Source of the DNA: Narthecium ossifragum
Lineage: Eukaryota; Streptophyta; Magnoliopsida; Dioscoreales; Nartheciaceae
NCBI GenBank assembly: GCA_963920575.1
Contig: OY986967.1
Span: 7,583,166 to 7,647,165 of the forward strand
DNA: 64,000 nt
Direction: 5' to 3'
Position 1 is the first letter of the stretch; each line of letters begins with the position of its first letter. Shown piece after piece: positions 51,061-62,452 of the stretch. The notes beneath the pieces are model-generated. The model did not search any database. It was not told where the DNA came from and saw nothing but the letters and a program-made list of their open reading frames with translations. The position numbers and the translations under genes were made by a program.

Positions 51061-52303
51061 TTTGTTTAAAGATTCTTAACAAGCCTTGATATTTTGGTAA
51101 ATTCAAGTCAAACTTGAAATCTAACGATATTTAAGTTCCATTTGTCAAACTTGGAATTAAAATAACTTGGTTCAATCATCAATTTCCTAGAAAGGGAAGG
51201 AAGTCTTCGGTTTGGAAAAATATCACATAAAAAATGAGAAAATATGAAAATTGTGTTCAAAATTGAAAATTTTAAAATTTTTGTACTTCTTAAAAAAATT
51301 CAGAGATTTGAAGGACAAGATTTTGTCGAGGGAAAAAACCGATTATTTGATTCAACCAACAAATCTTCACATAATTTATTTTAAATTTTTTAATTTTTCA
51401 CTTAGGACCCGTTTGTTTCGCTGAAATATTTTAAAATGGAGTGCTGGAATGGAAAGAAATGGAATGTCACTTTTGATGTTTGTTTGGTGTTGGAGTGGAA
51501 ACTGAATTATGTGTAATCTGACACTTTTTGTTGTTTGTTTGGTGCTAGAATAAAAATAGAATTCAGATACTTTTTCAGTTTTTATGTTTGTTTTGTGATG
51601 GAATGGGGGATATGGTCATTCCAGAATGCTAGTGGTGAGAATACTACCATGTATTCCATATTTGATATATATTAAACTTTTTATGACATTAATAATATGA
51701 AATAATTGTGATATTTCGATATCTATATGATGAAAATATAATAGCATATCTCTTTCAATTCAAAATTTCTTTGTTTTTTTTAAAAAAATTTGTCATCATA
51801 TTCAATGTTGGAGAAGGAATTTTATTGGCCAAGCTAATTTTTTTTCATTCGATGATGGTAATCAATTTTATTGACAGAGCACTTATGTTCTGAATACGTT
51901 AGATGATGATAATCAAATTTATAACACCCATATACATTGAGTATTCAAACTTGTACAAAAAAAAAACTCGTGTACAAAATTTCATAACTCATTGAGTATT
52001 CAAACTTGTACAAAAAAAATAACTTTAAAAACACCCATGTACAAAATTTGAACATGAGAAATTATATATTCCACACCCAAGTTTAATGAACACCAATTTA
52101 CAACCTCCCGTGTACAACAAACTCATGTACAAATCCCAATTAATAAACTCATATATACAATAATTTATAATCTGCCACAAAATTATAAGAATCTAACTTG
52201 TATCTCAAAGCCAAATCTGTAGTGAGTTTGACTGTAGAAACATGACTCAGATTTTAACTCATCATCGTCCTTGTACGGTGATAATTGGTTGCTAAATGGA
52301 TAT
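51061..52303. other. Unassigned AT-rich sequence between the viral relic and Athila E
   Basis: No gene is seen. 51410-51660 begins GGACCCGTTTGTTTCGCTG, a form common at ends of plant DNA transposons, and is followed by GGAATGG/TTGTTTGGTG repeats, but no matching inverted end was found. 51940-52020 has a short duplication of TTGAGTATTCAAACTTGTAC. Confidence 0.45.
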
Positions 52304-53878
52304 TGATCGCTCGCAAACGTCGTCGTTAAAACGTTGCTAACCTCAATCAAATCTTAAATTTATATCCTTGTTCAATCACTAATACTACTAGGTAGACTAA
52401 TGGTGAAATCCGGAGTCGAACCACAGGGAATTACGAGGAAAACCACAATCAATTCTCAAAACTCTTGATCTAAACCAAACACTTCAATGATAGATTGATC
52501 TAACTGAAATTATCTAAGAAAGCAAAAGAAAATATTAAGCTTTTAATCAGATGGAAAAAGATGTCTTAGGAAATACACAATCCACCCTAGTTTCACCCTT
52601 AATCTTCCATAGTTATCATCTTGATCACTTCTCTAAGTATTATGGATCATATGGCTACAAGCTCACACGAATCCCTAAAAGAAGGTTTTATGTTTCCTAC
52701 GGCATAACCTATCTTTGTTTGGCATAAATCATCTTCAGTCCTACCATTATCTTAAGTTATTCTACTCCTAATGACCTTAGCATGACTTATCTTCACGTAG
52801 CATAGATTATCTCAAAGGTAAATCACAAACCACATGCAAACTATCTCATGAATCTCTACACTCAAGTACAACCATCATGTAGGACTAATAATACGTCAAC
52901 GAAACTCTGTTCCTTCAACTCTATAATCATTAAAATCATATTCATGAGATTATACTTAGAGAAGTTCACAAAAATCCAACTAAGAAAGATCAAAAGTTAC
53001 ACTAGGGTTTCATGGTATTCCTAAGAACAAGAAAACTAGCCACTCATCTCTTGAAAATCAGCCATAGGTGTAGAAGATGAAGCCGTCGATCCCCGCGGAA
53101 AGATCACCGTCTTCAAAACCCTAACCTTCTCCTCCAAAAGTGCTCCAAAAGATGATAATTTTCGGCTGGAATAACCCCCTTATATATTAGAAACCCTCAA
53201 CCCCGGAATTAGGAGTTATATTTGGACTTAAACTCTAATTTTCCTAAATTCCGGGTTGCTGATGTCATCAGAACGATCGATCGGACTCAAACCGATCGAT
53301 CGGACTTCCCAGTTGGACTGGGTTAATAACTGCCATCTCATCAGCTTCCTTATTCTTGAATTCCTACTCAGAATTCCAATTTGTAATCAATTCTGAAGCT
53401 AATCTGTTCGGAATCTGAGAAAGTCTTCAACAGGAAAGTTGTAGATCTTGAAGGTATCTATCATTTTCAATTTATTTCATAATATTCTAATATATATAGA
53501 ATATTTGGAGAATATTCTCTTGAGCTTCGACGGTGCAGCTTTCCAACTTATGTATCTTCATGTATTCTTCAATTCTGCTATCACACCATCACGAATCTCG
53601 CAAAGTATCCAACATGAACATTATAGATCTTGAAGTCTTCTATCATGTACTAAATTTCCAGAATATTTGGGCTTATACAGAATATCTACCGAATATTTTC
53701 CTGACAGGCGACGAAGCAGTCTTTATCAAATAAATTCATCTTCTTAGCCAAAACTCTTGTATTTCTTCTCAAAACCTATTTAAACCTGAAATCAACAAAT
53801 AAATCATCAAATACACCTGCTCTAGGCATAACAAAGGTAATTTAAGGGGTTTAATTAGGAATAATTAGTAACTTATCA
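52304..53878 (-). repeat. Athila E 3' LTR
   Basis: Plus-strand TGATCGCTCGC...AACTTATCA. TATA-like CTAATATATAAG (minus) at 53179-53190. Confidence 0.93.
53272..53307. promoter_or_regulatory. Palindrome pair, CGATCGATCG type (Athila E 3' LTR)
   Basis: Two sites, ACGATCGATCGGACT and CCGATCGATCGGACT, about 85 bp upstream (minus) of the TATA-like site. Confidence 0.7.
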
Positions 53879-53892
53879 CACCTCCTAACTTA
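53879..53892 (-). other. Athila E polypurine tract (LTR-proximal)
   Basis: Minus-strand TAAGTTAGGAGGTG directly before LTR start TGATAAG. Confidence 0.75.
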
Positions 53893-56420
53893 CACTTTGC
53901 TAGTCCTCGAGCAAAGAAAAGATAAAAAGAAAGCAATAAATCTAACTAGGCACTTTCATAGGTCTCACGATTGCACTTAGCATGTGCAACAAGCTTTTAA
54001 ACCCCTGGGTTACCCGAGTGGAGGAGTTATAGTCTCCTGAGGGTTTTCAGGGATGACACCCACAAACATCTATACATTCCCTTAAATATATCATTTGAAA
54101 TCAATCATAATACTCATCAACTCTAATGCATGAAATAGAAATCATATCCATAAATATATTCTTCTACCCATAGCAAGATAAAACAATAGCAAATTAATGC
54201 ATGCCAAACATATTTCCAACACTTCAACATATTTAACTACAATTAAGAACAACATTAACACTCCTGTATGTGAAAAGGGTTCCACATGTCTCAAAATATC
54301 AATTATATCCAAACACTTCAACCATTCAAGAATACGAACTTGGCCAAGTACATATTTTCATTCACTACTTTGCACTCTTTTTTTCTCATTTTTTTTCATA
54401 TATGACATGTGCAATGTTATGATTTCTTAAGTTTTCTTCATGGTCCATGTAACGAGGTTCAAGCCAGTGACTCCGAAACCAGACGGTTTTAGGGCACTAA
54501 GTGTAGAACACTCTTCAGACTCTAATGCTCAAACCATGAAGGCTACAAATCATAACTAGTCATTTTTCAGGAATTTTAACTGTTTTATGCGAACAACACA
54601 CCTTGTTAGGCACATTGCCCGGTTACCAAGTATGAAACCCTTTTTGCATATAGAGCTCTTTTTTTTTCGATTGCATATTTTTCATGTAACATAGCATAAG
54701 AACATAATTCTATCATAGTATCATGCTTAGAATCTAATTTCAACTCATCAACATGTAGAAGTGAACATGTGCATTCGGATATGTCAAGTCATCCTTAATT
54801 CGTGACAAAAGTGTTGAAGTATAGAAATAATATCATGCATAGCAAAAATTTAGCTATTTCTTATATCACATATGAGATCAGAATAAATCATAAAATGTAT
54901 TTCTAAATCAAGCATCTTTCATCAATAAATATCACAATTTCATTCTCATGACATAACTCAAGGGTGTATAAAGTTGGTTATCAGAAAAATATAAGCATGA
55001 AATTTATGAATGCTACCCCCCAACTTAAATGTAATTGTCCCCAATTACACTAAGCCATAAAAATAAAGCAAGGAATAAAGGGTAGAGATAACCATAATAA
55101 ACGCCGCAAAAATAGTTTTTCTCCCGCTTCCAATGTAAATTTAGGCACCGCCGCCATTGAATAAAGACCGCCTTCCCCACCATAATTTGTCACAAAAATA
55201 GATACATTTCCAAAAGATCAAATATAACAATAAAAGCCCAAAAAGGTATTAGAATCATTGAAAATTTCGGCAGAGTCTTCTTTGTATTTTCATGATATAT
55301 TAATCTGTACAAGCATTCGCCACACAAAAATATAACATGTACAAATAAATAGTAAAGGAGATAATAGATCAAAATAATATTCTAGACATCACATATAAGG
55401 AAATAAATAACCAAAATATCAAAGCAGAGCAACCATCAGTTATCATCCGCAAAACTGTACATCTCACCCACGGTTGCGCACCCGCGGCGAAATTGGAGTT
55501 CGAGATTGGCGGAAATAAAGAGAAACGAACACACAGGAGGTTACTCTAGGATGTCTAGCAGATCAAAGAATGCTCAACATGGTCATGATCGAAGATCTTT
55601 ACGCTCGGATTGAAAATAGGAACTTTGGAGTACGTGGATCACATCTTGGAAGAATGGATGGCTGAAAGCTCGCCGGCGATGGGTCAACGGTGAAACGGCT
55701 TCGCCGGAGGACGGGAAGGGTGGGGATGGAGTCGTGGAAGTCCAAGGATATCTCCAAGGTGGTCTGATCGAAGAATGGGGACCTATACGCGATAGATCGG
55801 AGGTGATCGCCGCGGAGGAGGTGATGGCCGAAGATTGATTCCGACGATCCAGACATCAATCGAGGTTGGCAAGGATCTAGGAAGGATCGTGGAGGGCCAA
55901 CTAACTATCCTATGGCTGCTGATTGAAGAATTGGGCTCCCAGACGATGGATTGAAGGTCGCCGGCGGGGTGAAGATCGCGGTGGCTGGACGCCGGAGATA
56001 GAGGCGGCAATGTTGAAATTTGATGGTGGTGGAAGGGTCGTGGGGGTGGAAGGAAGCTTCTGGAGGTGGTACACGGCGGTGAACGGCCGTGGGTGATGGT
56101 GAAGACGATGGCCGAGGGCCTCGCCGGCGTCGGAAGAGAGGGTGTCGAGGGAAGAGGAAGACGGGGATGAAACGGTGGAAGGTTGGCGGAGGTCTCGATG
56201 GTATTTTCAGGAGTTGGGGATGGCCGGAGATGCTGCGATGGGCGGCGGTGGTCGTCGGCTCAGGGACGAGCCGATGAGCCGGGACGACGAGCCGCGGGAG
56301 AAAAAGAGAACGGGAGGAGAGAGGAAAAACAAGGAAAATAAAGGAAATTCGGGAAAAACTGGAAAAATGGAAGAAAATCATGGAAAAAACCTAAAAATTA
56401 AGAAATCTAAGGAAAAGTTC
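53893..56420 (-). other. Athila E 3' UTR and degenerate ORF3 region
   Basis: Has a second polypurine tract (55014-55030), copies of the TGTGCAAT / CATGTAACGAG / CACTAAGTG block (54410-54520) and a GGTAACCGGGCAA block (54605-54640, minus). 55480-56330 is GC-rich with a 158-codon minus-strand frame (55905-56381) rich in Pro, Ser and Arg; it has none of the Athila ORF3 domain seen in element A and is not called as a gene. Confidence 0.6.
55014..55030 (-). other. Internal polypurine tract of Athila E
   Basis: Minus-strand TTTAAGTTGGGGGGTAG following ATTGGGGACAATTAC, about 1.14 kb from the LTR. Confidence 0.6.
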
Positions 56421-56426
56421 TGAAAA

Positions 56427-56442
56427 CTGGGTTGCCTCCCAG
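56427..56442 (-). other. Conserved hairpin after pol (Athila E)
   Basis: Minus-strand CTGGGAGGCAACCCAG preceded by CGCGCTTC; stem CTGGG/CCCAG with loop AGGCAA. Confidence 0.65.
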
Positions 56443-56490
56443 GAAGCGCGTAATTTTACGTCTTTCGCTAGACTTTCCGAAAAGATGCAA

Positions 56491-56903
56491 TTATAGCATG
56501 GCTCCGTCAATCCGACGGCATCGATCACGCCTCTTAGAACAATTTCCTCCATATAATGTTTGGAACCAACCCCACGCCCACAGTAAATCAAGTAGTTGAT
56601 GATGTAGGCTAAGAAAGCCTTTCCTCCCAACAAGAGAACTAGAGCCCCCGCCTGCTATAAAATGCAACCTATCGTCATGTTTCATCTTGCAACACGGTCT
56701 ATAGTATTTGTCCCCCATAATAGTGAAACTATCATTCGAGTGAACCGGAAGTGGAAGGTCAAATATAGATAACAGAAGTGGTGAAGTCAGTGATGATGGT
56801 GCAAATATAGAGAAAAGAGGAGGTGACTCAACCTTAGGATACACTGCCGCATCTGTGCAAAGGTGAGTGTCGGCATAATAAGCACACAATTGGCCCATAT
56901 CTA
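56491..56903 (-). pseudogene. Athila E pol remnant (linker and C-terminal tail only)
   Basis: Between protease and the post-pol hairpin only about 410 bp remain, against about 3.4 kb in element A. A minus-strand frame near 56480-56560 reads IDAVGLTEPCYN, resembling the last residues of A pol ([12 protein letters not shown]), so the pol end is retained while RT, RNase H and integrase were deleted. The 56640-56900 part (PLPVHSNDSFT, ESPPLFSIFAPSS) is probably the Pro-rich linker after protease. Confidence 0.65.
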
Positions 56904-57944
56904 TCACAGGTGTGGGAGTAAAAATAGCGGTGAAAGGGGTTCAACCATCACAAAAATAGTTTTTATATCCGCAATATGTCGATCGAGTGATTGGTCGGGC
57001 AAGATGTGTGTTTTGATATCATAGTTCGATTGTGCGGTGTTCAAATCAACATCATCATCAGAATCAGAAGCATAGGCATTCAAAATCTCAGATAATCTAT
57101 CAATCCTTATAACATGACATTTATCATCACAGCAGTTAGCAAAACTATCAACACGAAAGCATTCATTCTCACGCTCAGGCAAACATGTAGTCTTAAAGAT
57201 GTTCAGTTTAACATGCATATTACCAAAAGAGACATCCATGACACCAGTTCGACACTGAATATTGGCATTTGCAGTGGCCAAAAAGGGCCGTCCTAAGATG
57301 ATAGGCATAATCTTTCTGCAGTGAACAGTGGGTTCCATATCCAAGACGACAAAGTCGACAGGGAAAAAGAAGTTGTCCACCTTAACCAATACGTCTTCTA
57401 CGATACCTCTAGGGGTCTTAATAGACCTATCAGCTAATTGCAAAACAACAGAGGTCGGTTTCAGTTCCTCCATCCCAAATTCCTTATAAAGGTAATAGGG
57501 CAAAATGTTAACACTGGCTCCTAGGTCAAGAAGGGCACCATCAATCTGATAGTCTCCTATGCAACATGGTATGGTAGGGGTATCAGGGTCCTTTAGTTTG
57601 GGTGGCGTGTCATGTCTCAAAATCGAACTGACTTGTTCAGGTAAAAGGATTTTCTTGTCTCTGTTGGGTTTTGTCTGGCGTTTATGAGTGCACAGATCCT
57701 TAAGAAATTTGGCATATGAAGGGATTTGACGAATGGCCTGAAGCAATGGTATGTTGATGTTGACCTGTTTGAAGATTTCAAGGGCGTCCTCTACAGCTCT
57801 TCGAGCTTTGATAGTTGGATAGGGATCCTTAAGGGCCGCAGAAAAAGGCACTTTAGGTGTGTATGTGCGTGGGTCAGGTTCCTTTTCATCAATTGGATTT
57901 GAATCCACGTGATTAGGAGTACCATCAAGTTGCTGTGGGGGCAG

Positions 57945-58020
57945 AGACCGATCGATCGGACCAGTACCCGATTGATCGGAATAGTTCCGATGGGTCGGAT
58001 CTGAGAGCGATCCGTCGCTC
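57945..58020. promoter_or_regulatory. Palindrome cluster inside Athila E gag-protease linker
   Basis: ACCGATCGATCGGAC, CCGATTGATCGG and CCGATGGGTCGG in tandem, the same motif as in this element's LTR and leader. Element A has no palindromes at this point. Confidence 0.65.
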
Positions 58021-58269
58021 TGGGCAGTGTCAGGAAGTGTATCCACTTGCTTACCGTTCCTTAAGGTTACTACAGCTTTTGCACTTTCAAATTTCTGGTT
58101 ATCAATGTGGTGTAGGGCCCTAGGATTGGTCATAGGTTGACTAGGTAAGCGACCATCTTCTCTCTTAGACACTGTGTTAGCTAGTTGCCCCAGTTGTGTC
58201 TCTATTTTGGATATAGATTGAGCATTTGAATTAACATCATTTCTTATCAAAGCACTTTCGCTCTTAAGC

Positions 58270-58345
58270 CCAACCATGTTTGCATTCATGTTATTCATGT
58301 TAGCATTCATGTTATTCATATTAGCATTCATGGTGGCAAGTGTAC
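58270..58345 (-). repeat. 21-bp tandem repeat in Athila E gag
   Basis: Encodes repeated NANMNNM heptads (ATGTTATTCATGTTxGCATTC on plus). Confidence 0.85.
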
Positions 58346-58909
58346 TCATGATTGTGTCTAAAGCCGCCTCAGAGGGTGCTTGTGGAGGAGGTTGAGATGT
58401 AGCTTGTTGATATTGTGTAGAGTACCCTGGGTTGGGATTTGCAGAAGGTCTAGATGGGTACCGATTTGTGGGAGCATTGGAAGAACTACTCTGTCCTTGG
58501 AAAGTACTAGACTGTTGGGGTGGTTTCCAACTAAAATTGGGATGGTTCCGCCAACCTGGATTATACGTATTTGAATACGGATTATTTTCAGGTTTATTGA
58601 AACCATACGCCGCGTTTGCTTGCTCCTGAACAGATTCAGGAAACGAGGGAGCCAGGGGACAGTCGGTAAAGTGATGTTCGAGACTAGAGCACAGTGCACA
58701 TGTGTGAGGACCCGCCCCTCTATCCCCGTGGCTTGTTGTTAACCCCAAGGGCAATTTGGGAAATTGCGCCTTGGTGGTCGTTTCACACTAGGTGTGCACA
58801 CACGAACCTTGTTTGGTGCTTGTGTTTGTTTAGAAAGGTTAGGTGGACCCGGGATCGGAAGTTCTGGGCTTGGGCTTGAGTCTCAGCCCAAGGTTGACGT
58901 TCTGGGCAA

Positions 58910-58980
58910 GGGAGATCGATCTCTTTTGGCATGGAGATCGATCTCTCTGTGCCTGGAAGTCGTTGGCGGTGGAGATCGAA
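58910..58980. promoter_or_regulatory. Palindrome cluster (LTR D1, proximal)
   Basis: Two AGATCGATCTCT sites and an AGATCGAAG half-site. Corresponds to 4157-4222 in LTR D2. Confidence 0.65.
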
Positions 58981-59502
58981 GGACGGCCACGGCGATGGCC
59001 GTCGCTTCCCCTGTCAGGGGAGGGGAGACTTTTGCTCCCCTCCTTCGCCTTTCCCCCGCCATCGCCGGCTTTCCCCGGCCTTATCTCCTTCTCCTTCCCT
59101 TCTCCTTGGCTGCATTTTTCCTTCTTCTTCTTCCTGGCGAGAGCTCTGTTTTCTTCCCCTGTTCCGGCAGCCCTTTCCTCCTCCGTTCTCCCTCCTCCGG
59201 CCACCGTTCTCGTAGCTTGAAGGCTCGTTGGAACCGTGACGGCGTGAGAAAGATCCTAGGCTAGGCTTCGTAGATCGAAGCAGCTTTGTGGAGGTAGGGT
59301 TCTTACTCAAAGACTCCGGTTGCTTTTAAAGGCTTGAAATCCGATTTTGATTTCAATAGATCTCCTTGCATAGTTGATGTTTTCCGGTTTTGAAGCCATG
59401 GGTAGCTTCGTGGTTCTTAGATCTACCAGTCCATCAAGTTTGATGAGGAATGGTTGCGGTTTCCGGCGGTATTTCTTCGCCGTCCGGCCACCGGTGCACC
59501 CA

Positions 59503-59745
59503 TTGGGATCGATCTCATATGGCTTGAGATCGATCTCCTTGGGGGTGGCATGCCCCGCCCGAGCGGGATCGATCCCCCTGGGGTTGGGAGATCGATCTCT
59601 TGGCGGTCAGCTGAGGTGTCTCTTATGTCACATACGAGATCGATCTCCATATGGGTGGAGATCGATCCCGTTTGGGTGACCAGGAAGGGTACTGCTAGCC
59701 CCGAGGACGATCGATCCCATTGCTGCATGGGATCGATCTTCGTCG
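59503..59745. promoter_or_regulatory. Palindrome cluster (LTR D1, distal)
   Basis: About ten GATCGATC sites as AGATCGATCTC, GGATCGATCC and CGATCGATCCC; corresponds to 2047-2285 in D2. Confidence 0.75.
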
Positions 59746-60109
59746 ACGCAGGGAAGGGTTTTACTTGTTTAAATGTGGTTTTGCCCGTGGGGCTTCGCAT
59801 GTAAGTGGTTTTGACGGTTCTGCCCTTGGGGCTCATCTTGTTGCTCACCATGCTTGCATATTTACTGCTTTGTGGTGAACCGAAGGAGTCATGACCCTCG
59901 GGAGTGGTTAGTTTAAATGGGCCGAAGGTGTGCCCCTGCTGTGTTGTTTGTTACTGTTTTCCTTATTCATATCCTGCCCTACTTCCTGTGCATTAGACAT
60001 GCTAGGTTATACTGGGTGGGGTTGACCCGTGAACTTCGGTGATCAAAGGCCAAGTGGTGGATGCCGTTACCCCGACTCGTGTCCCCTTGTTGGTGCCCAG
60101 TAAGGGTAA

Positions 60110-60560
60110 GGGTGTCCTACAGATATCGTCTGGTCCACCCTGTGTCTGGGACCGTCAGAGGTAGCCCAGTCCTCGAGCAGTGGCTGTCGGAGGGACTTAT
60201 GTTGGACAGAAACCCTGGGGGGGAGAACCATCGATGGGATCGATGGACTCCCTGGCTAGACATAGTGTTGGTCGGGAGTTGGGGGTCGTGTTGACTCTGC
60301 TGCTTGGAGTACTGAGAGATGGTAGTCTTAATCACGGTCGTTCCGCCAAGTGTGGAGATCCCGCTTGGAGAAGGGTGTCCTACTAGTAGCGCCATGTCCA
60401 CCCTGTGTCAGGGATTGTCGGAGTTGCCCACCCCTGAGCAGTGGTTGTCGAAGGGGCGTACTTGGGACAGGAGCCCCTCGGGTTATTGACGGGATTTATG
60501 GGATCCTTGGCAAGCCTCAGTACTTGGCTTCAGAGTTGGTTCGTTCGGGTTTGCCTTCTT
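60110..60560. repeat. Imperfect tandem duplication in LTR D1 (about 265-bp period)
   Basis: GGGTGTCCTAC, GTCCACCCTGTGTC, GAGCAGTGGyTGTCG and GGACAG recur in the same order in both halves. Confidence 0.75.
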
Positions 60561-61013
60561 AGCGAGAGTGGTTGAGTAGGACCCTACTGAGCTGTTGCTC
60601 ATTCCTACCTGGACTGTGTTGTTTGCAGGTGCGGGTCCCAGCTCCTCTCCGGTGCTTCCCCGTCAGTCGTCTCGTGGTAGCGCGCCGGCACCTGACCATG
60701 TCTGAGGGTCAGGATGGTTTTGTTTGTGCCTTTACGGAGACCCCGGTGGGTGTTGTAGCTTTTTGGGGACTGTTGTTGATCCCTTGTAAATCTTGTTGTT
60801 TTAGAACTCATGTTTAACTCTATTATATCTATTTTGTAATAGATATTAATAGATGTTGTTACGTTTGCTTCCGCCTTGTTCTTGTTGTCAGCTGTTTCCG
60901 CCAGCTGTCTGTTAGTCTCAACTGTTTTCGCCAGTTGAGGCTAGTAGTTCTAGTTCTTTCCCCCTTGTGTCCCGGCCCGGTTTGGCGTCCGCGGGTCGGG
61001 GCGCGACAACATG

Positions 61014-62010
61014 TTTGAGGTTGATCTTGATATGATGGAGGTGCAGGTGATTGACTCACTTTCAATTTATCAAACCTTTTGTTAAGGAGGGCTATCTGGG
61101 CAGTAATGGCTTTTAATCTAGAAAGTTCAAAGGTTCCTTTAGTTGTAGGCCGACTTCTAGGGGTTGTGTATTATTGTTGGAAATCAATGGAAATTTGTTC
61201 ATAAAGGTTCCAAAGCTCATCATCATCTTTGTCTAAAGGAATACCCCCACAACAAGCTTCAACCCTAGTTTTACATCTTTCATTAAGGCCTCTATAAAAC
61301 TTATGCGTTAATTCCCACTTATCGATATCATGATGAGGACATTTTCTCAAAAGGTCTTTAAATCAATCCCAGGCATCATGGAAAGACTCATCGTCATATT
61401 GATCAAAGGTAAGGATTTCAGTCCGAAATTTCTCAGTTTTAATTATGGGGAAGAATTTCCTTAAAAATGCCTCTTGAAGTTGGTCCCAAGTTGTGATTGA
61501 GCGTGGAGGTAAACATTGAAGCCAGTGTTTAGCTTTATCTTTCAAAGAGAAGGGGAAAAGTTTTAACTTAAAGGCATCATCATTAAAGTTCTCTATTTTT
61601 AGTCTAGCGATGGTATCGATAAAATTGTGAATGTGCTCATATGGGTCCTCATTGCTTAAACGATGAAAGTGTGGTAACATTTGAATCGTTTGGGGTCTAA
61701 TCTAATAGTGTGAGGCTGTGATTGCAGGAGGATCAATAGAATGAGTGTAAGTGTAGGCAGTGGGCAAGAAGTGATTTCTCAAAGGAACACGTTGTACCCC
61801 CCCATTGTTATTATTATTAGCCTCCCTTCCCATATTAGCATTAGGGTTGATGACATATCCCTCATTTTCAGCCATGGTGACAAGGGTCCCGTGAATAGAT
61901 TGCAAGTTACTCAAAGATTGTTGACCTAAGGCTCTAGCTTTTCGGAGTGTGGTCTCTAGTTCTAGATCCAAAGGTTCCAGCGGGGTATTTAAGGATCGTC
62001 TACCTTGCAT
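61014..62010 (-). pseudogene. Athila E gag N-terminal part (three stops)
   Basis: Starts MQGRRSLNTPLEPLDLELET. Matches Athila gag: PRSITTWDQLQEAFLRKFFP, DDAFKLKLFPFSLKDKAKHW and KCPHHDIDKWELTHKFYRGL. Stops: TAG after ITASHY (61700-61702), TGA after FHDAWD (61363-61365; CGA expected) and TAA after SIDFQQ near 61170. Two of the three fit C-to-T decay. The reading runs into LTR D1 at 61013. Confidence 0.88.
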
Positions 62011-62428
62011 GCAGGATCACACACAAACAGAGAAAAAGAAAATAGAAGATTCGGAGGAGAGGACAAAACCTGGAAAACAACAATTGAAACGAAAAAAAAT
62101 TTGAAGTAAAAAGGCTTAGCTGACTGCGCAGTTCCGATCGGTCGCTCCAGGCTGTAAGCACCTTCACTCGAAGTCCGCTTTCGAAGTCCACTTCAAAGCA
62201 GATGGCGCAGTCCGATCGATCGGACTCAAGTCCGACCGATCGCTCCAGGTATCTGCCGAGTTGTGTTTTTCTTCAAGAAAAATCTGTTCCAATGCTGCTA
62301 AAATTCCAAAAAATTGTCAGAAAATTCCTAAAAAGTGTAAAATAAAGAAAGGAAAAAATAAGAAAGATAAAAACCTAATGAAGCAAAGAAAATGAGTTAA
62401 GAGAAAATCAATTGGTTAACCGTCGAAA
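62011..62428 (-). other. Athila E 5' leader with palindromes
   Basis: About 420 bp, no gene. 62135-62250 carries TTCCGATCGGTCGCTCC, GTCCGATCGATCGGACTC and GTCCGACCGATCGCTCC, the element's own palindrome type. Confidence 0.7.
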
Positions 62429-62447
62429 TTCCCCGGCAACGGTGCCA
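62429..62447 (-). other. Athila E primer-binding site (tRNA-Asp)
   Basis: TTCCCCGGCAACGGTGCCA on plus matches the tRNA-Asp 3' end with one change, next to the 5' LTR. Confidence 0.88.
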
Positions 62448-62452
62448 AAAAT

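Larger units (their letters stand above)
56904..58702 (-). pseudogene. Athila E gag C-terminus and protease
   Basis: An open frame of about 600 codons. It begins in the gag knuckle (CALCSSLEHHFTDC) cut at 58702 by LTR D1, then a Tyr/Asn/Gln-rich part, a repeated NANMNNM heptad, LGQLANTVSKREDGRLPSQP and VTLRNGKQVDTLP. The protease has ALLDLGASVNILPYYLYKE, LADRSIKTPRGIVEDVLV and IILGRPFLATANANI. The palindrome CCGATCGATCGG sits in the coding sequence at 57945-57960 (GPIDRS). The first part of gag continues at 61014-62010. Confidence 0.88.
58703..61008 (+). mobile_element. Solo LTR family D, copy 1 (2306 bp, complete)
   Basis: TGTGAGGACCC...GGGCGCGACA with 5-bp duplications ACATG (58698-58702 and 61009-61013), splitting Athila E gag at its zinc knuckle. 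Contains two palindrome clusters, an imperfect tandem duplication (60110-60560) and the conserved box at 60562-60650 (GTAGGACCCTACTGAGCT, GTTTGCAGGTGCGG). Confidence 0.95.

Noticed and set aside
51410..51660. A complete MITE starting GGACCCGTTTGTTTCG
   Set aside because: No matching inverted end or target duplication was found on the other side, so only the left-end resemblance is noted.
55905..56381. 158-codon frame in Athila E as an envelope-like gene
   Set aside because: Low-complexity Pro/Ser/Arg sequence without the Athila ORF3 domain; one hydrophobic N-terminal stretch alone is not enough.
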